Part shown: one piece after another, positions 48,040 through 57,224 of the stretch
How positions within the stretch are numbered: the stretch's first letter is position 1
Layout of the letters: each line of letters starts with the position of its first letter
Source: a virus
Length of the DNA stretch: 64,000 nucleotides
Strand: one strand, 5' to 3'
IMG/VR virus record: IMGVR_UViG_3300038424_000251
Location: 1 to 64,000 of that record
Program-made: the position numbers and the translations under genes
The notes under the pieces: generated by a model
Told to the model about the DNA's origin: nothing
The model's input: only the letters and a program-made list of their open reading frames with translations
The model's database searches: none

Positions 48040-48771
48040 ATGGAAAATATTTTTTGTGGTGATTGTTTTGATTATATGGTAAAATTAGATGCTAATTCTA
48101 TCGATATGATTTTGTGTGACCTTCCATTTTCCATTACCGATTGTAAGTGGGACCAAGAAATTGACTTAAATAGATTGTGGGTAGAATACAAAAGAATTCT
48201 AAAACTTCGTGGAGTAGTAGCATTACATTCTGTTCAACCTTTTACTACTGATTTAATTAACAGTAATAGAAAGTGGTTTAAATATAGTTATATTTGGATA
48301 AAATCTCAAGCAGCAAATTTTCAGTTGGCAAAGAAAATGCCTCTTAAAAAACATGAAGATGTTTGTATTTTTTATGAAGGTCGGCCTACTTACAACCCCC
48401 AAATGTGGAAAGGAAAATTGAAAGGAAAGAGAATAGGTAAAACAGTATATCAAAATAGAAAATCTGATATGTATTTATCTTCCAAACCTGCCAATTTATC
48501 TATTGTTAAAAATGACATTTACTATCCTACAACTATATTGAACTATCCTAATGTGTCCAGAAATAAATCAATCCATCCTACTCAAAAACCTGTTGAGTTA
48601 GAAGAATTTTTAATAAAGACATATACAAACGAAGGTGATACGGTTTTAGATAATTGTGCAGGAAGTGGAACTACAGGTATAGCAGCTAGAAATTGTAATA
48701 GAAAATTTATCTTAATTGAGAAGGAAGAAAAGTACTACGATAAAATAATAGGAAGATTAAATCAAAAATAA
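48040..48771 (+). CDS. DNA methyltransferase (N4/N6 beta type)
   Basis: A 243-residue product. Motif IV comes first (DMILCDLPFSITDCKWD; DLPF in place of DPPY), and the SAM-binding motif I comes last (TVLDNCAGSGTTGIAARN), the beta-class order. Such phage enzymes methylate adenine N6 or cytosine N4; the variant DLPF occurs in adenine enzymes similar to this. NKSIHPTQKPVELEEFLI is the usual segment before motif I. No restriction partner is near, so it is an orphan methylase likely to protect phage DNA. Confidence 0.85.
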   Translation: MENIFCGDCFDYMVKLDANSIDMILCDLPFSITDCKWDQEIDLNRLWVEYKRILKLRGVVALHSVQPFTTDLINSNRKWFKYSYIWIKSQAANFQLAKKMPLKKHEDVCIFYEGRPTYNPQMWKGKLKGKRIGKTVYQNRKSDMYLSSKPANLSIVKNDIYYPTTILNYPNVSRNKSIHPTQKPVELEEFLIKTYTNEGDTVLDNCAGSGTTGIAARNCNRKFILIEKEEKYYDKIIGRLNQK

Positions 48772-48801
48772 AAGCGCTAGATTTTGCTCTAGCGCTTTTT
48801 G
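48770..48801. terminator. Bidirectional terminator
   Basis: A perfect 12-bp stem (AAAAGCGCTAGA with TCTAGCGCTTTT, loop TTTTGC) with T runs on both strands, between the convergent genes ending at 48771 and 48817. Confidence 0.9.
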
Positions 48802-48816
48802 TAATAAATTTTCTAT

Positions 48817-49743
48817 TTAACCATTCCAATTTTTAGGTGGTTGGGCATATCCACCGGGGAAACTTTGTGGTAAATTCACAGATAATCCTTTATTAAGAGG
48901 AATACCCATATTGAGTAAAGCTTCTCTAGAAGCATAATAGATGTCAAATGCTTGAGCTAAATATCCTCTTTCAAATGAAACACTATGAACTTTACTATAT
49001 TCTTTTCTCCCCCATTCGGTTCCCATATCGAATTTCTGTTTTGGTTGTTCTACTTCAATGTTTCCATGATAAGCAAATAAATCTTGTTCATTACCTGCTG
49101 AACAACAATAATTAGCAGAAACATTGGATAACGATGGTATATTACCGGCTAATAATCCTGTTCCACTACCATTATTACAAGTGTAAGTGGCGTTATTCAA
49201 AGCAGCACCCGTAACGGAATAGTTTGTATTAATATTACCTGCTGATAATCCTGTTCCACTATATCCTTGATACCACCAAGTAGGCCATGTATAATATGGC
49301 CACCACGGATAGACAGCTACAGGCGGATAGGTATTAATGGTATAAGTTATAGATGGTTCTAGTTCCTTTTCATAAAAAAGTTTTATACCAATTATACCAC
49401 AATTCTTCTCAGAACCATCTTCCTTGGATTGAGCATAAGTGTTTCCGTAAAATTTGTAACCAAATTTAAATATTGCCCACTCACTATCTGAAAACCTAAA
49501 TCCCTTGATTTTTTCAGAAGAGTAAGGCCCAATAATATAACCTGTATCTGTCTCTGATGCAGTTTTGCCTGTTAAAACATTTAATCCGTCCACAGAACAT
49601 ACTGCAAGAACTCTCTTGTAATGATTATTTTTAATTTCTATGACATATTCACTGCCATTTTTGGCTTCAATGTATGTTTTTCCTTCATGTTGATGTTGTT
49701 TACAGCGGTTGCCGTTAACTAAAATATTGAGGTCGAAACTCAT
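48817..49743 (-). CDS. Probable virion-associated protein
   Basis: A 308-residue product. KRVLAVCSVDGLNVLTGKTA and GYIIGPYSSEKIKGFRFSDSEWAIFKFG resemble conserved segments of proteins found in many phages and some bacteria, of unknown role. The middle (about 145-215) is rich in Pro, Trp, Tyr, Gly and Asn (VAVYPWWPYYTWPTWWYQG) with two GTGL(S/L)AGNI units. The Tyr/Trp-rich low-complexity part suggests a surface or spike-like protein. Convergent with the methyltransferase gene. Confidence 0.5.
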   Translation of the reverse strand: MSFDLNILVNGNRCKQHQHEGKTYIEAKNGSEYVIEIKNNHYKRVLAVCSVDGLNVLTGKTASETDTGYIIGPYSSEKIKGFRFSDSEWAIFKFGYKFYGNTYAQSKEDGSEKNCGIIGIKLFYEKELEPSITYTINTYPPVAVYPWWPYYTWPTWWYQGYSGTGLSAGNINTNYSVTGAALNNATYTCNNGSGTGLLAGNIPSLSNVSANYCCSAGNEQDLFAYHGNIEVEQPKQKFDMGTEWGRKEYSKVHSVSFERGYLAQAFDIYYASREALLNMGIPLNKGLSVNLPQSFPGGYAQPPKNWNG

Positions 49744-49848
49744 ATTATATCCTTATCTTTTAATTGTTGTAGTTTTACTTAAAAGCGCCTCATACAGGCG
49801 ATTTCATATAATACATATTATGATTACCAAAAAAAATAATATTTTATT

Positions 49849-51195
49849 TTAGAATCCATGAAGAGCTTCTTTTTCACGTTTCTGTTCAATTTTTCTTTCA
49901 ACTTCTATTTCAATTTCTTTCGTTAATTTTGCTAAATCAGCTAATGCCTTTAGTCTATATGTTAAACTACCACCATGTCTTTCTATATTACCCAATCTAC
50001 GTCTTTGACGTTCTCTAGAAGCAATGGCATGTTTTAAGCAGTATTCTCTGATGGTAGCAGGTTGTCCACAATCTATACAACGCTTTGCTTTTTTCATTCT
50101 TAATCGCCATTTATGTTGATTTGAAATGGGTAAATCAGAAAATTCGTCTTTAATTGGAGGACGACCTATTTCATTAATTATTTCAATTACATAATCATTA
50201 AAAGAAGGTTGTTGCTGTTGTTTTTTACGCTCTTTTTGGATTGCATCGTCAACTGCTTTATCAAATGCTAATTGCAATTTATATGTTTTGCTACCAAATC
50301 TTCTTGTTTTATAACCTAATGCACGTCTTTGAGCTTCTCTATAAATAATAGCATGTTTTAAGCAATATCTTGCTACAACAGCAGGTTCTCCACATATTAT
50401 ACATTTATTTTCTTTTTCTCTTCTTAGTTGATATTTTCTTTGTCTTGAGATAGGTAAATCAGAAAATTCATCATGGTATGGTTTTCCAGTTACTTCATCA
50501 ATTACTTCTTTAATAAGTTGTTTGAAATCATTTTTTGTGATAAATGTTTGTTCTTCTAACTCATAACCAATTTTTGCGCCTCTCATCATATCTCGCCTAT
50601 ATTTTTCTCTAGCTCTCATTGCGGGTTTAAGAATATTTTTGAATCTATCGGTTTCTCTTCGCAGTTCTTCTTTGTCTTTTTTAAGTTTTGCACAATCTCT
50701 GCAAACCTGCATTTGATTTCCTTTGTCGTCTTTTTCTGCTTTTTTCTTAAAACACTTAATACAAATACCTTGTTTCAATGCTTGAAGTCGTCTAGCTTTA
50801 AGTTCATCTTCACATTTTTGACAAAGTTTTTTACCCGGCAGGGGTGGATTTGGACATCTCGCACAAGAACCACGTTTCTTTATTAATTTTTCTCTAGCTG
50901 CTCTAAATTGTTTAAGACAATCTTCACAATATATTCCTCTTTTTCCATTTGGTTTTATAATTGCTGGATTTTTACCACATTGAATACACAATCCTTTATT
51001 TCTTCTGGCTTGTTTAAGTTTCATTGAGGCAAATTTTTGTCTTTGTTTTGTAGTCATGCCTTTCAAGGCAAATTGTTCTTCCGGTGTTAATTCATACTCG
51101 GTGCTTGTACGAAAATCAGGACCATATTGCCTGTTATAAATTCTAACCTCTTTTATAACTTCCCAAATTAATTTATGGAATTCCATTGGTGTCAT
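49849..51195 (-). CDS. Tagged multi-zinc-finger putative polyprotein
   Basis: A 448-residue, strongly basic product. Tag-like helices occur at 1-18 (MTPMEFHKLIWEVIKEV), about 220-235 (TKNDFKQLIKEVIDEV) and 332-343 (FNDYVIEIINEI). The first module has several CxxC knuckles (CIQC...CEDC, CARC...CQKC, CIKC...CRDC). Modules two and three are clear duplicates: both read DEFSDLPIS, then a CxxC, then YCLKHA and a basic RxRRxLG helix. These look like DNA-binding units, each led by a cleavage tag. TATTTATA precedes the start. Confidence 0.65.
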   Translation of the reverse strand: MTPMEFHKLIWEVIKEVRIYNRQYGPDFRTSTEYELTPEEQFALKGMTTKQRQKFASMKLKQARRNKGLCIQCGKNPAIIKPNGKRGIYCEDCLKQFRAAREKLIKKRGSCARCPNPPLPGKKLCQKCEDELKARRLQALKQGICIKCFKKKAEKDDKGNQMQVCRDCAKLKKDKEELRRETDRFKNILKPAMRAREKYRRDMMRGAKIGYELEEQTFITKNDFKQLIKEVIDEVTGKPYHDEFSDLPISRQRKYQLRREKENKCIICGEPAVVARYCLKHAIIYREAQRRALGYKTRRFGSKTYKLQLAFDKAVDDAIQKERKKQQQQPSFNDYVIEIINEIGRPPIKDEFSDLPISNQHKWRLRMKKAKRCIDCGQPATIREYCLKHAIASRERQRRRLGNIERHGGSLTYRLKALADLAKLTKEIEIEVERKIEQKREKEALHGF

Positions 51196-51199
51196 ATTT

Positions 51200-51207
51200 T
51201 ATAAATA
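51200..51207 (-). promoter_or_regulatory. TATTTATA motif before zinc-finger gene
   Basis: Minus-strand ATATTTATAAAATATG leads into the start at 51195. Confidence 0.45.
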
Positions 51208-51241
51208 TAATCAGTATTTTAGTAGATGAATTAAAAAAGGA

Positions 51242-51270
51242 TTGAAATGGTATAAAAAGTTTACTATTTA
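51242..51270 (+). promoter_or_regulatory. Candidate sigma-70-like promoter of helicase
   Basis: TTGAAA (51242-51247), 17 bases, TATTTA (51265-51270). The ATG at 51307 is 36 bases downstream. Confidence 0.45.
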
Positions 51271-51306
51271 GGTTTATGGTGTAAAGTACACTAACAAATA
51301 AAATAT

Positions 51307-52701
51307 ATGGAAAATATAGACAATCTTAAAAAATATGGAAGTGAATTTCAATCAAAGTGTATAGCATCATTAGTAACAGACAAATTATTTATAGAACGGA
51401 TTCTTGATATTCTTACTCCTGATTACTTCGAGTCAGATGCAAATAAATGGATAGTTCAACAAATAATGGATTATTTTCTAAAATATAAATCATGCCCAAC
51501 TCTTCAAGTATTTGGAATTGAGTCAGAAAAAATTAGAAGTGATGTGTTAAAAGCTGCTGTAGTTGAACAACTAAAGAACGTTTATACTCACCATATAGAT
51601 TCACCAGATTTAAAATTTATTATGGAACAATTTTTGGAGTTCTGTAAAAATCAAAAAATGAAAAACGCTATTGTATCATCCACAGATTTTCTAAAATTAG
51701 GTCAATATGACCAGATTAGACGGGTGGTTGATGAAGCTCTAAAAGCCGGTATGGAAAGAAATCTTGGTCATGAATATCTTGTGGATATTGAAAAACGTAT
51801 GTCAGAACTGTGTCGTGATACTGTTAAGACCAATTGGGAAGAAATTGATAAGCTATTGGATGGTGGTTTAGCAAAAGGCGAACTGGGATTTGTTGTAGCT
51901 CCAGCAGGTTCCGGTAAATCTTGGTTATTGACTAGATTGGGTTCAGAAGCTATGAAAGATGGAAAAAATGTTGTTCATATTACTTTGGAATTAAACGAAA
52001 ATTATGTTGGTTTAAGATATGATAGTTGTTTTACGGGCATTAATTTTCAGGACATTAGAAAAAATGTTGATATAGTTAAGAATAAAATTGATTCAATTAA
52101 AGGTAAATTATTTATCAAATATTTTCCAATCAAGACCATTGCTTCGCATACGATTAAAACACATGTGGAACGTATTCAAATGTTAACGGGGAATAAAATC
52201 GATTTAATTATAGTAGATTATGCTGACCTTTTAAGGCCTGCCACGGCAGATAAAAATGCAAATTCTTATAGTGAAGCTGGTTCGGTTTATGAAGAATTAA
52301 GGTCAGTTGCGGGTGAACTTCAAATTCCCATTTGGTCTGCTTCACAAGCCCACAGAGGAGCGCATGAAGAAGAAGTTATTCAGGCTCAGAATGTTGCAGA
52401 CTCTTATAGAAAAATTATGACTGGAGATTTTGTTATTAGTCTTTCAAGAAAAATGGAAGATAAAGCATTAGGCACAGCCAGAATACACGTTATTAAAAAT
52501 CGTTTTGGAGCTGACGGTATGACTTTTCCAGCATATTTTGATGCAAGTAATGGAAATGTCAAAGTTCTTGACCCAAATACTGCTGCGGGAAGAGAATGTA
52601 TGGAAAAGATGAAAGACAATGAAGATAAACTCCAAAATTTAGTTAGAGATAATTGGAATCAAATTAAGAAAAACCGACAACAAATTACAGATGATGATTA
52701 A
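51307..52701 (+). CDS. 41: Replicative DNA helicase, T4 gp41/DnaB-like
   Basis: A 464-residue product, similar in length to T4 gp41 (475). The N-terminal 160 residues are helical as in DnaB. The RecA-type motor holds GELGFVVAPAGSGKSWLLT (Walker A near residue 200), VVHITLELNENYVGLRYD, IDLIIVDYADLLRP (Walker B), IPIWSASQAHRGAHEEE and the arginine-finger region. It would unwind the replication fork on the lagging strand. No primase domain is fused, and none is recognised in this window. Confidence 0.88.
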   Translation: MENIDNLKKYGSEFQSKCIASLVTDKLFIERILDILTPDYFESDANKWIVQQIMDYFLKYKSCPTLQVFGIESEKIRSDVLKAAVVEQLKNVYTHHIDSPDLKFIMEQFLEFCKNQKMKNAIVSSTDFLKLGQYDQIRRVVDEALKAGMERNLGHEYLVDIEKRMSELCRDTVKTNWEEIDKLLDGGLAKGELGFVVAPAGSGKSWLLTRLGSEAMKDGKNVVHITLELNENYVGLRYDSCFTGINFQDIRKNVDIVKNKIDSIKGKLFIKYFPIKTIASHTIKTHVERIQMLTGNKIDLIIVDYADLLRPATADKNANSYSEAGSVYEELRSVAGELQIPIWSASQAHRGAHEEEVIQAQNVADSYRKIMTGDFVISLSRKMEDKALGTARIHVIKNRFGADGMTFPAYFDASNGNVKVLDPNTAAGRECMEKMKDNEDKLQNLVRDNWNQIKKNRQQITDDD

Positions 52702-52833
52702 TTAGATAGCGCTATTTTCTCGTACCTGAAAAAAATCCAAACGCGAAAAAACATCAAAAAATAATTTCGTTCTAATCTCTGTTTTGGAAAAAGGAAATGC
52801 TAATTATTCTTCACGTAAAGACTTTTAGGATAT

Positions 52834-53295
52834 ATGAATAATGGTTTATTAAAAGTGGTTGAAATTCAATCGCACAATTCTGATTTTGTATTTGACACAA
52901 TAAAACGAAGATGGGAAGTTTCCGAAGAAGAGTCATTAAGTTTCGTAGAAAGATATCTCACAAAAAGAAATAACGCAAATTGCTTTGTCTCAATTTATGA
53001 TGATGTGCCTATGGGTATGGAAGCATTTAACATAAATAATGACATAGGAGTAGATTTACATCCTTGGTGCGTAGGATTGTGGGTTCATCCAAAATACAGA
53101 GGTCGTGGAGTTGGAAATAAACTTACATTACATATATTCAATTGGGCTAAAAAGCTAGGTTATGAAAAAATTTACTTGGACACTGTTGGTGCTGAATTAT
53201 ATCATTTGAAATTTGGATGGAAAAAAACAGGAATAATTGGCATGTACAGAAATGAGCCAACTGTGGTGATGGAGCACGATTTGATGAATATATGA
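52834..53295 (+). CDS. GNAT-family acetyltransferase (untagged)
   Basis: A 153-residue product with a full GNAT fold: HPWCVGLWVHPKYRGRGVGNKLTLHIF carries the acetyl-CoA loop, followed by YEKIYLDTVGAELYHLKFGWKKTG. The N-terminus (MNNGLLKVVEIQ) lacks the tag, unlike the other acetyltransferases here. It overlaps the ribonucleotide reductase start by 4 bases, so the two are probably translated together. The substrate is unknown. Confidence 0.75.
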   Translation: MNNGLLKVVEIQSHNSDFVFDTIKRRWEVSEEESLSFVERYLTKRNNANCFVSIYDDVPMGMEAFNINNDIGVDLHPWCVGLWVHPKYRGRGVGNKLTLHIFNWAKKLGYEKIYLDTVGAELYHLKFGWKKTGIIGMYRNEPTVVMEHDLMNI

Positions 53296-55952
53296 AAATA
53301 GAAGAAAAAGAACAGAAGGATTTTCTGACAACAATTACAACTAAATATCAAGATGTTAAAAAATTGACTACTGAAGAGTATTTCAATAATAATCAGTTTT
53401 CCATAGATGCTTTCAGAAAAAAATATGCTATAGATGATACTGAATCATATGTGGATGCTTTAAAACGAGTTTGTGATTATGTTGCATCGGTAGAAAAAAC
53501 AGAAGAACTTAAAAAGTTTTGGAGCGAGCGATGGTTTGATGAAATTTACAATGATTGGTGGCATCCAGCAGGCTCCATTATGCAGGGTGCTGGAACAGGA
53601 AGAAAAATTTCTCTTGCTAATTGCACAACTATTTCTCTTGGTGCTCTTCGTGATGATGAAGAATGGGATAGTCTTGAATCGATTATGAAAAATGCTGCTT
53701 ATACTGTTGCAAAATGTGCAGCATATCGTCAAGGGCTAGGTGTAGATTTTAGCCGACTTCGCCCTAATGGGTCAAAACTTCTAAATAGTGCTAATAAATC
53801 TACTGGCGCTGTTCATTGGATGAAACATATAGATACAATTGGTTATTCAGTTGGCCAAAAAGGTCGTATTCCTGCTATGTTATTTTCTTTAAATATTAGT
53901 CATCCTGATATAGAAGAGTTTATTACGGTCAAAAGCGATTACACAAAAATTCAGAATGCAAATATTTCAGTCCAACTTACGGAAAAATTTTATAAAGCTG
54001 TAGAAGATGATAAAGATTGGGAATTATCATTTGAAGTTCCTTCTGTTAAGAAAGGTGATAAAGTTTATATTGATGTTCATAGTGCGGATATGGATACAAA
54101 TCAGGAAAAAGATGGAAGATTTTATAAGATTGCTACTCACGATAAGAAAAAGGAAATTATTTCCAAAGTAGTTAAAGCCCGTAAATTAATGGAATTGATT
54201 GCAAAAAACATGTATCAAAATGCTGAACCGGGCATCCAAAATATTGATATTGCTAGAAAATATTCCAATTCAGATTACATGTATGACCCAAAAGATGAAT
54301 ATGACAGTCGTATCATTGGAACAAATGCTTGTTCTGAACAATATCTTAGTCGGGAATCTCTTTGCGTTTTAGCTTCACTCAACGTTGGTAAATTTTCAAC
54401 TCTCCCAGAAGTTTATGTTAGACAACTTGAAAGAATTGGGATATCGATAAATCGATTTTTAGATAATGTTAATGAATGTGAATTAGTATATGAAACTTAT
54501 GCAACACCGCACCAAAGATTGGCTATTCAAAAACTTAGAAGAACAGGTGCTGGAGTAACTAATATAGTAGGTTGGTTATTCAAAAAAAATCTTGTTTATG
54601 CTACCAAAGAAGCTAATGATGCATTTGAAGAATTCATGAAACTGTTTAATTATTGGTTATATTACAGTTCTGAAATAAATGGGAAAGAAAAAGGTGATTT
54701 TGGTTTGTTTGATAAAGAAAAATGGAAATCTTCCCTTTTTGTAAAAAGAGTTCTTGAAGAATCAATAAAACTTAATGAAAAATATAATGTTCCAACCCTT
54801 AATGGAAATTATGCTAGAAATGTAACCAACAGTTCTATTGCTCCAACTGGTACGTTAAGTTTGATGTTTAGAGATTTGGTTATGAGTTATGGTATTGAAT
54901 CTGCCTTCTTTCTTTATTTTTGGAAACGAACAAGAATGGAAGGTTCATATAGATATTATTTCAATGTTCCAAAAGTTGTTAGAGATACGTTTGAAGAAGC
55001 TGGATTTCCAATTTCAATGAAATCGGATACTATTCGCGATGAATGGGATGGACGTAATGGAAAATCTATAGCTGAATTTATAGAAAAAAATCTTAATAAA
55101 GTGGGTATTAAATTTAAATCTTCAACAGAAATTGACCCAATGGAAAAACTTGAATTTATGTCACAAGTTATGAAATGGGTAGATTCTTCTATTTCAACCA
55201 CTTATCTTCTTCCAATAGAATCGGACTGGAAATCTGTTTATAAGTTTATTTTAGCTTCACATGATAAAGAAGTGAAATCTATAGCAGCTTTCCCAGATAA
55301 AAAAATGTATGGCATTGTATCCAATATTGCTTTCAAAGATTTAGCATTTAAATTAAAATCAGAAAATATAGAAATGCACCATCAGAATTTTTCTGATGAT
55401 GAACTAAAAGAACTTAATTTGTCCCGTCAGAAAATTAACACAGATTGTATAGATGCTCCTAAAAGACTACCGACATTAGATGCTGATATTTATGTTGTTA
55501 ATGTAAAAGGAGAAAAATTTTGTATTGCTGTTGGCCTTCAAAATGGACAACCGTATGAAATTTTTGGTGGTCAATTAAACGGTCTTGGTTTGAAATCTAA
55601 CTTCAAGAAAGGTAAAATATCCAAGGTAAAACATCGCCAGTATGCTTTGGAAATTGATGATATTCTGATTGAAGATTTTAGTAAACAATTTACTCCAACG
55701 GAACAAATAATGTTCAGGCTTGCATCCACAAGTTTGCGTCATGGCGTTCCTATTCAGTTTATTGTTGACCAACTTCAAAAAGCGACAGAAGATATTACTT
55801 CAATGGGTGCAGCTGCAGCTAGAGTATTGAAAAAATATATCAAGAATGGTGAAGTAGCGAAGGGTCAAGTATGTCCAGAGTGTGGTAATGGATTGGTTTA
55901 TCTTGAAGGATGTGTATCATGCACAACGTGTGGATGGTCTAAATGTTCTTAA
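53292..55952 (+). CDS. nrdJ: Class II (B12-dependent) ribonucleoside-triphosphate reductase-like
   Basis: An 886-residue product. NCTTISLGALRD carries the first redox Cys, GTNACSEQYLSRESLCVLASLNVG has the NxCxE active-site signature, and NSSIAPTGTLSLMFRDLVMSYGIESAFF the phosphate-binding region. Size, the lack of a small subunit gene nearby and the resemblance to adenosylcobalamin-dependent enzymes point to class II. The C-terminus is a zinc ribbon (CPECGNGLVY, CTTCGWSKCS) that usually carries electrons. It supplies dNTPs. It would need host or scavenged B12. Confidence 0.82.
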   Translation: MKIEEKEQKDFLTTITTKYQDVKKLTTEEYFNNNQFSIDAFRKKYAIDDTESYVDALKRVCDYVASVEKTEELKKFWSERWFDEIYNDWWHPAGSIMQGAGTGRKISLANCTTISLGALRDDEEWDSLESIMKNAAYTVAKCAAYRQGLGVDFSRLRPNGSKLLNSANKSTGAVHWMKHIDTIGYSVGQKGRIPAMLFSLNISHPDIEEFITVKSDYTKIQNANISVQLTEKFYKAVEDDKDWELSFEVPSVKKGDKVYIDVHSADMDTNQEKDGRFYKIATHDKKKEIISKVVKARKLMELIAKNMYQNAEPGIQNIDIARKYSNSDYMYDPKDEYDSRIIGTNACSEQYLSRESLCVLASLNVGKFSTLPEVYVRQLERIGISINRFLDNVNECELVYETYATPHQRLAIQKLRRTGAGVTNIVGWLFKKNLVYATKEANDAFEEFMKLFNYWLYYSSEINGKEKGDFGLFDKEKWKSSLFVKRVLEESIKLNEKYNVPTLNGNYARNVTNSSIAPTGTLSLMFRDLVMSYGIESAFFLYFWKRTRMEGSYRYYFNVPKVVRDTFEEAGFPISMKSDTIRDEWDGRNGKSIAEFIEKNLNKVGIKFKSSTEIDPMEKLEFMSQVMKWVDSSISTTYLLPIESDWKSVYKFILASHDKEVKSIAAFPDKKMYGIVSNIAFKDLAFKLKSENIEMHHQNFSDDELKELNLSRQKINTDCIDAPKRLPTLDADIYVVNVKGEKFCIAVGLQNGQPYEIFGGQLNGLGLKSNFKKGKISKVKHRQYALEIDDILIEDFSKQFTPTEQIMFRLASTSLRHGVPIQFIVDQLQKATEDITSMGAAAARVLKKYIKNGEVAKGQVCPECGNGLVYLEGCVSCTTCGWSKCS

Positions 55953-55977
55953 TTTTTGTTTTAGGTAAATATTTTTA

Positions 55978-55985
55978 TATTTATA
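55978..55985 (+). promoter_or_regulatory. TATTTATA motif
   Basis: In ATATTTTTATATTTATAAATG, about 75 bases before the ATG at 56061. Confidence 0.35.
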
Positions 55986-56060
55986 AATGAGATATTATTA
56001 TAGAAACAAGTAAATTTAAATAAATTTGCTTTTTAGATTGGAGTTATACATAATAGAAAT

Positions 56061-56378
56061 ATGAAGAATATTAAATGGGCTCATTTAGGAATTGCAGCCG
56101 GCGTTATTGCCGTGTTACCAATTTGTTGGCAAGTCATAACAACTGCGGTTGCCATCCAGCAAACACCACAAACAATAATTGCACTTCATCAAGATATGAC
56201 CAATAGCTTTTCTGAACTTTCAACCCAAATTAAAAATGTAGATGATGCATCTATTCGAAGAGATAATCAAATTGTAAATGAATTCCACAAAGAAATTGCA
56301 GATAATCGAAATGTCGCCAAAACTAATTTTGATAAAATTCTGAAACGCATCGATGGTGATATTAAAATTGACCCCTAA
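56061..56378 (+). CDS. Small membrane-anchored helical protein
   Basis: A 105-residue product. Residues about 8-32 (LGIAAGVIAVLPICWQVITTAVA) form one transmembrane segment after a short basic start (MKNIKW), so the C-terminal helix (SFSELSTQIKNVDDASIRRDN) is probably outside the cytoplasm or N-in. Size and layout would suit a holin, a spanin-like or an immunity protein, but there is no decisive motif. Confidence 0.5.
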   Translation: MKNIKWAHLGIAAGVIAVLPICWQVITTAVAIQQTPQTIIALHQDMTNSFSELSTQIKNVDDASIRRDNQIVNEFHKEIADNRNVAKTNFDKILKRIDGDIKIDP

Positions 56379-56385
56379 ATTAAAG

Positions 56386-56414
56386 TTGACACAAATATTA
56401 TATTAGGTTATAAT
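56386..56414 (+). promoter_or_regulatory. Consensus sigma-70 promoter of Mom-like gene
   Basis: TTGACA (56386-56391), exactly 17 bases, TATAAT (56409-56414): perfect consensus. The ATG at 56423 lies 8 bases after the -10 box, so the mRNA should have a leader of at most about 2 bases. Confidence 0.85.
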
Positions 56415-56422
56415 CTATCCAT

Positions 56423-57199
56423 ATGCTGGAAGAAAAATATTTTGATGCTAAAAGAGTTATCATCAAGAAAATAGATAAGGCTGTAGCTGAAGAAATAATT
56501 ATAAAATATCATTATTCACATAAATGGTCTTTATGTCAGATTGCGTATGGAATTTTTTATATTACCGACAAGCAATGTCAATTTTTTAATGCTGTAGAGG
56601 AAACTCTTATTGGTTGTATTGTATATGGTCAGCCCGTTGGTCGTTCTGCTGCCGAATCTATTTCAAAGTTAGTTGGTGTTTACGAAGTATTTGAACTTAC
56701 TAGATTATTCATTCATGATGGATACGGTAAAAATATAGAAAGTTATTCAATATCAAAATCTCTAGAACTTGTTAAAAGAGATTTCCCACATATTAAAGCA
56801 ATAATTTCTTATGCAGATGGTGAGCAGGGACATAAAGGAACTATTTATCAGGCTTGTAATTTTCATTATCAAGGTAATTCTTCTTTAGCTTTGATGCCCA
56901 ATTACTCTGTTTCTTTAGTTGGACCTCCTTATAAATGGATTCACTCAAGAACTATTTCATCAACATATGGTTCGCATAACGTTGAATATTTGAAAAAAAA
57001 GATAGGTCATACATTCTGGAGAAAAAAAGAATCTTCAAAACACAGATATGTTTACTTACTTGGAAATAAAAAAGAAAAAAGAAAAATACTGTTAAATCTT
57101 AAACATCCATTTCAATCTTACCCAAAGAGTACAAATCATACCGATGAAATTGAACAAATCATAGTAAATCCTCTTACAGAAAATCAATTCTTTGGATGA
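56423..57199 (+). CDS. Mom-like DNA-modification protein
   Basis: A 258-residue product. EETLIGCIVYGQPVGRSAA, VYEVFELTRLFIHDGYGKN, then IKAIISYADGEQGHKGTIYQACNFHYQGNS match the phage Mu Mom family, a GNAT-like fold that makes acetamido/methylcarbamoyl-type adenine in DNA and so blocks restriction. The conserved SYADxxQGHxGTIYQ segment is near residues 129-145. The perfect early promoter suggests expression at once on infection, unlike Mu, where mom is late. The modified base has not been shown here. Confidence 0.7.
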   Translation: MLEEKYFDAKRVIIKKIDKAVAEEIIIKYHYSHKWSLCQIAYGIFYITDKQCQFFNAVEETLIGCIVYGQPVGRSAAESISKLVGVYEVFELTRLFIHDGYGKNIESYSISKSLELVKRDFPHIKAIISYADGEQGHKGTIYQACNFHYQGNSSLALMPNYSVSLVGPPYKWIHSRTISSTYGSHNVEYLKKKIGHTFWRKKESSKHRYVYLLGNKKEKRKILLNLKHPFQSYPKSTNHTDEIEQIIVNPLTENQFFG

Positions 57200-57224
57200 A
57201 ATATTGATATTTATAAGAGATATG
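57195..57224 (+). promoter_or_regulatory. 30-base promoter-like element, second copy
   Basis: Matches 10057-10086 with one mismatch; TATTTATA at 57208-57215, ATG at 57222. It overlaps the end of the Mom-like gene. Confidence 0.55.
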
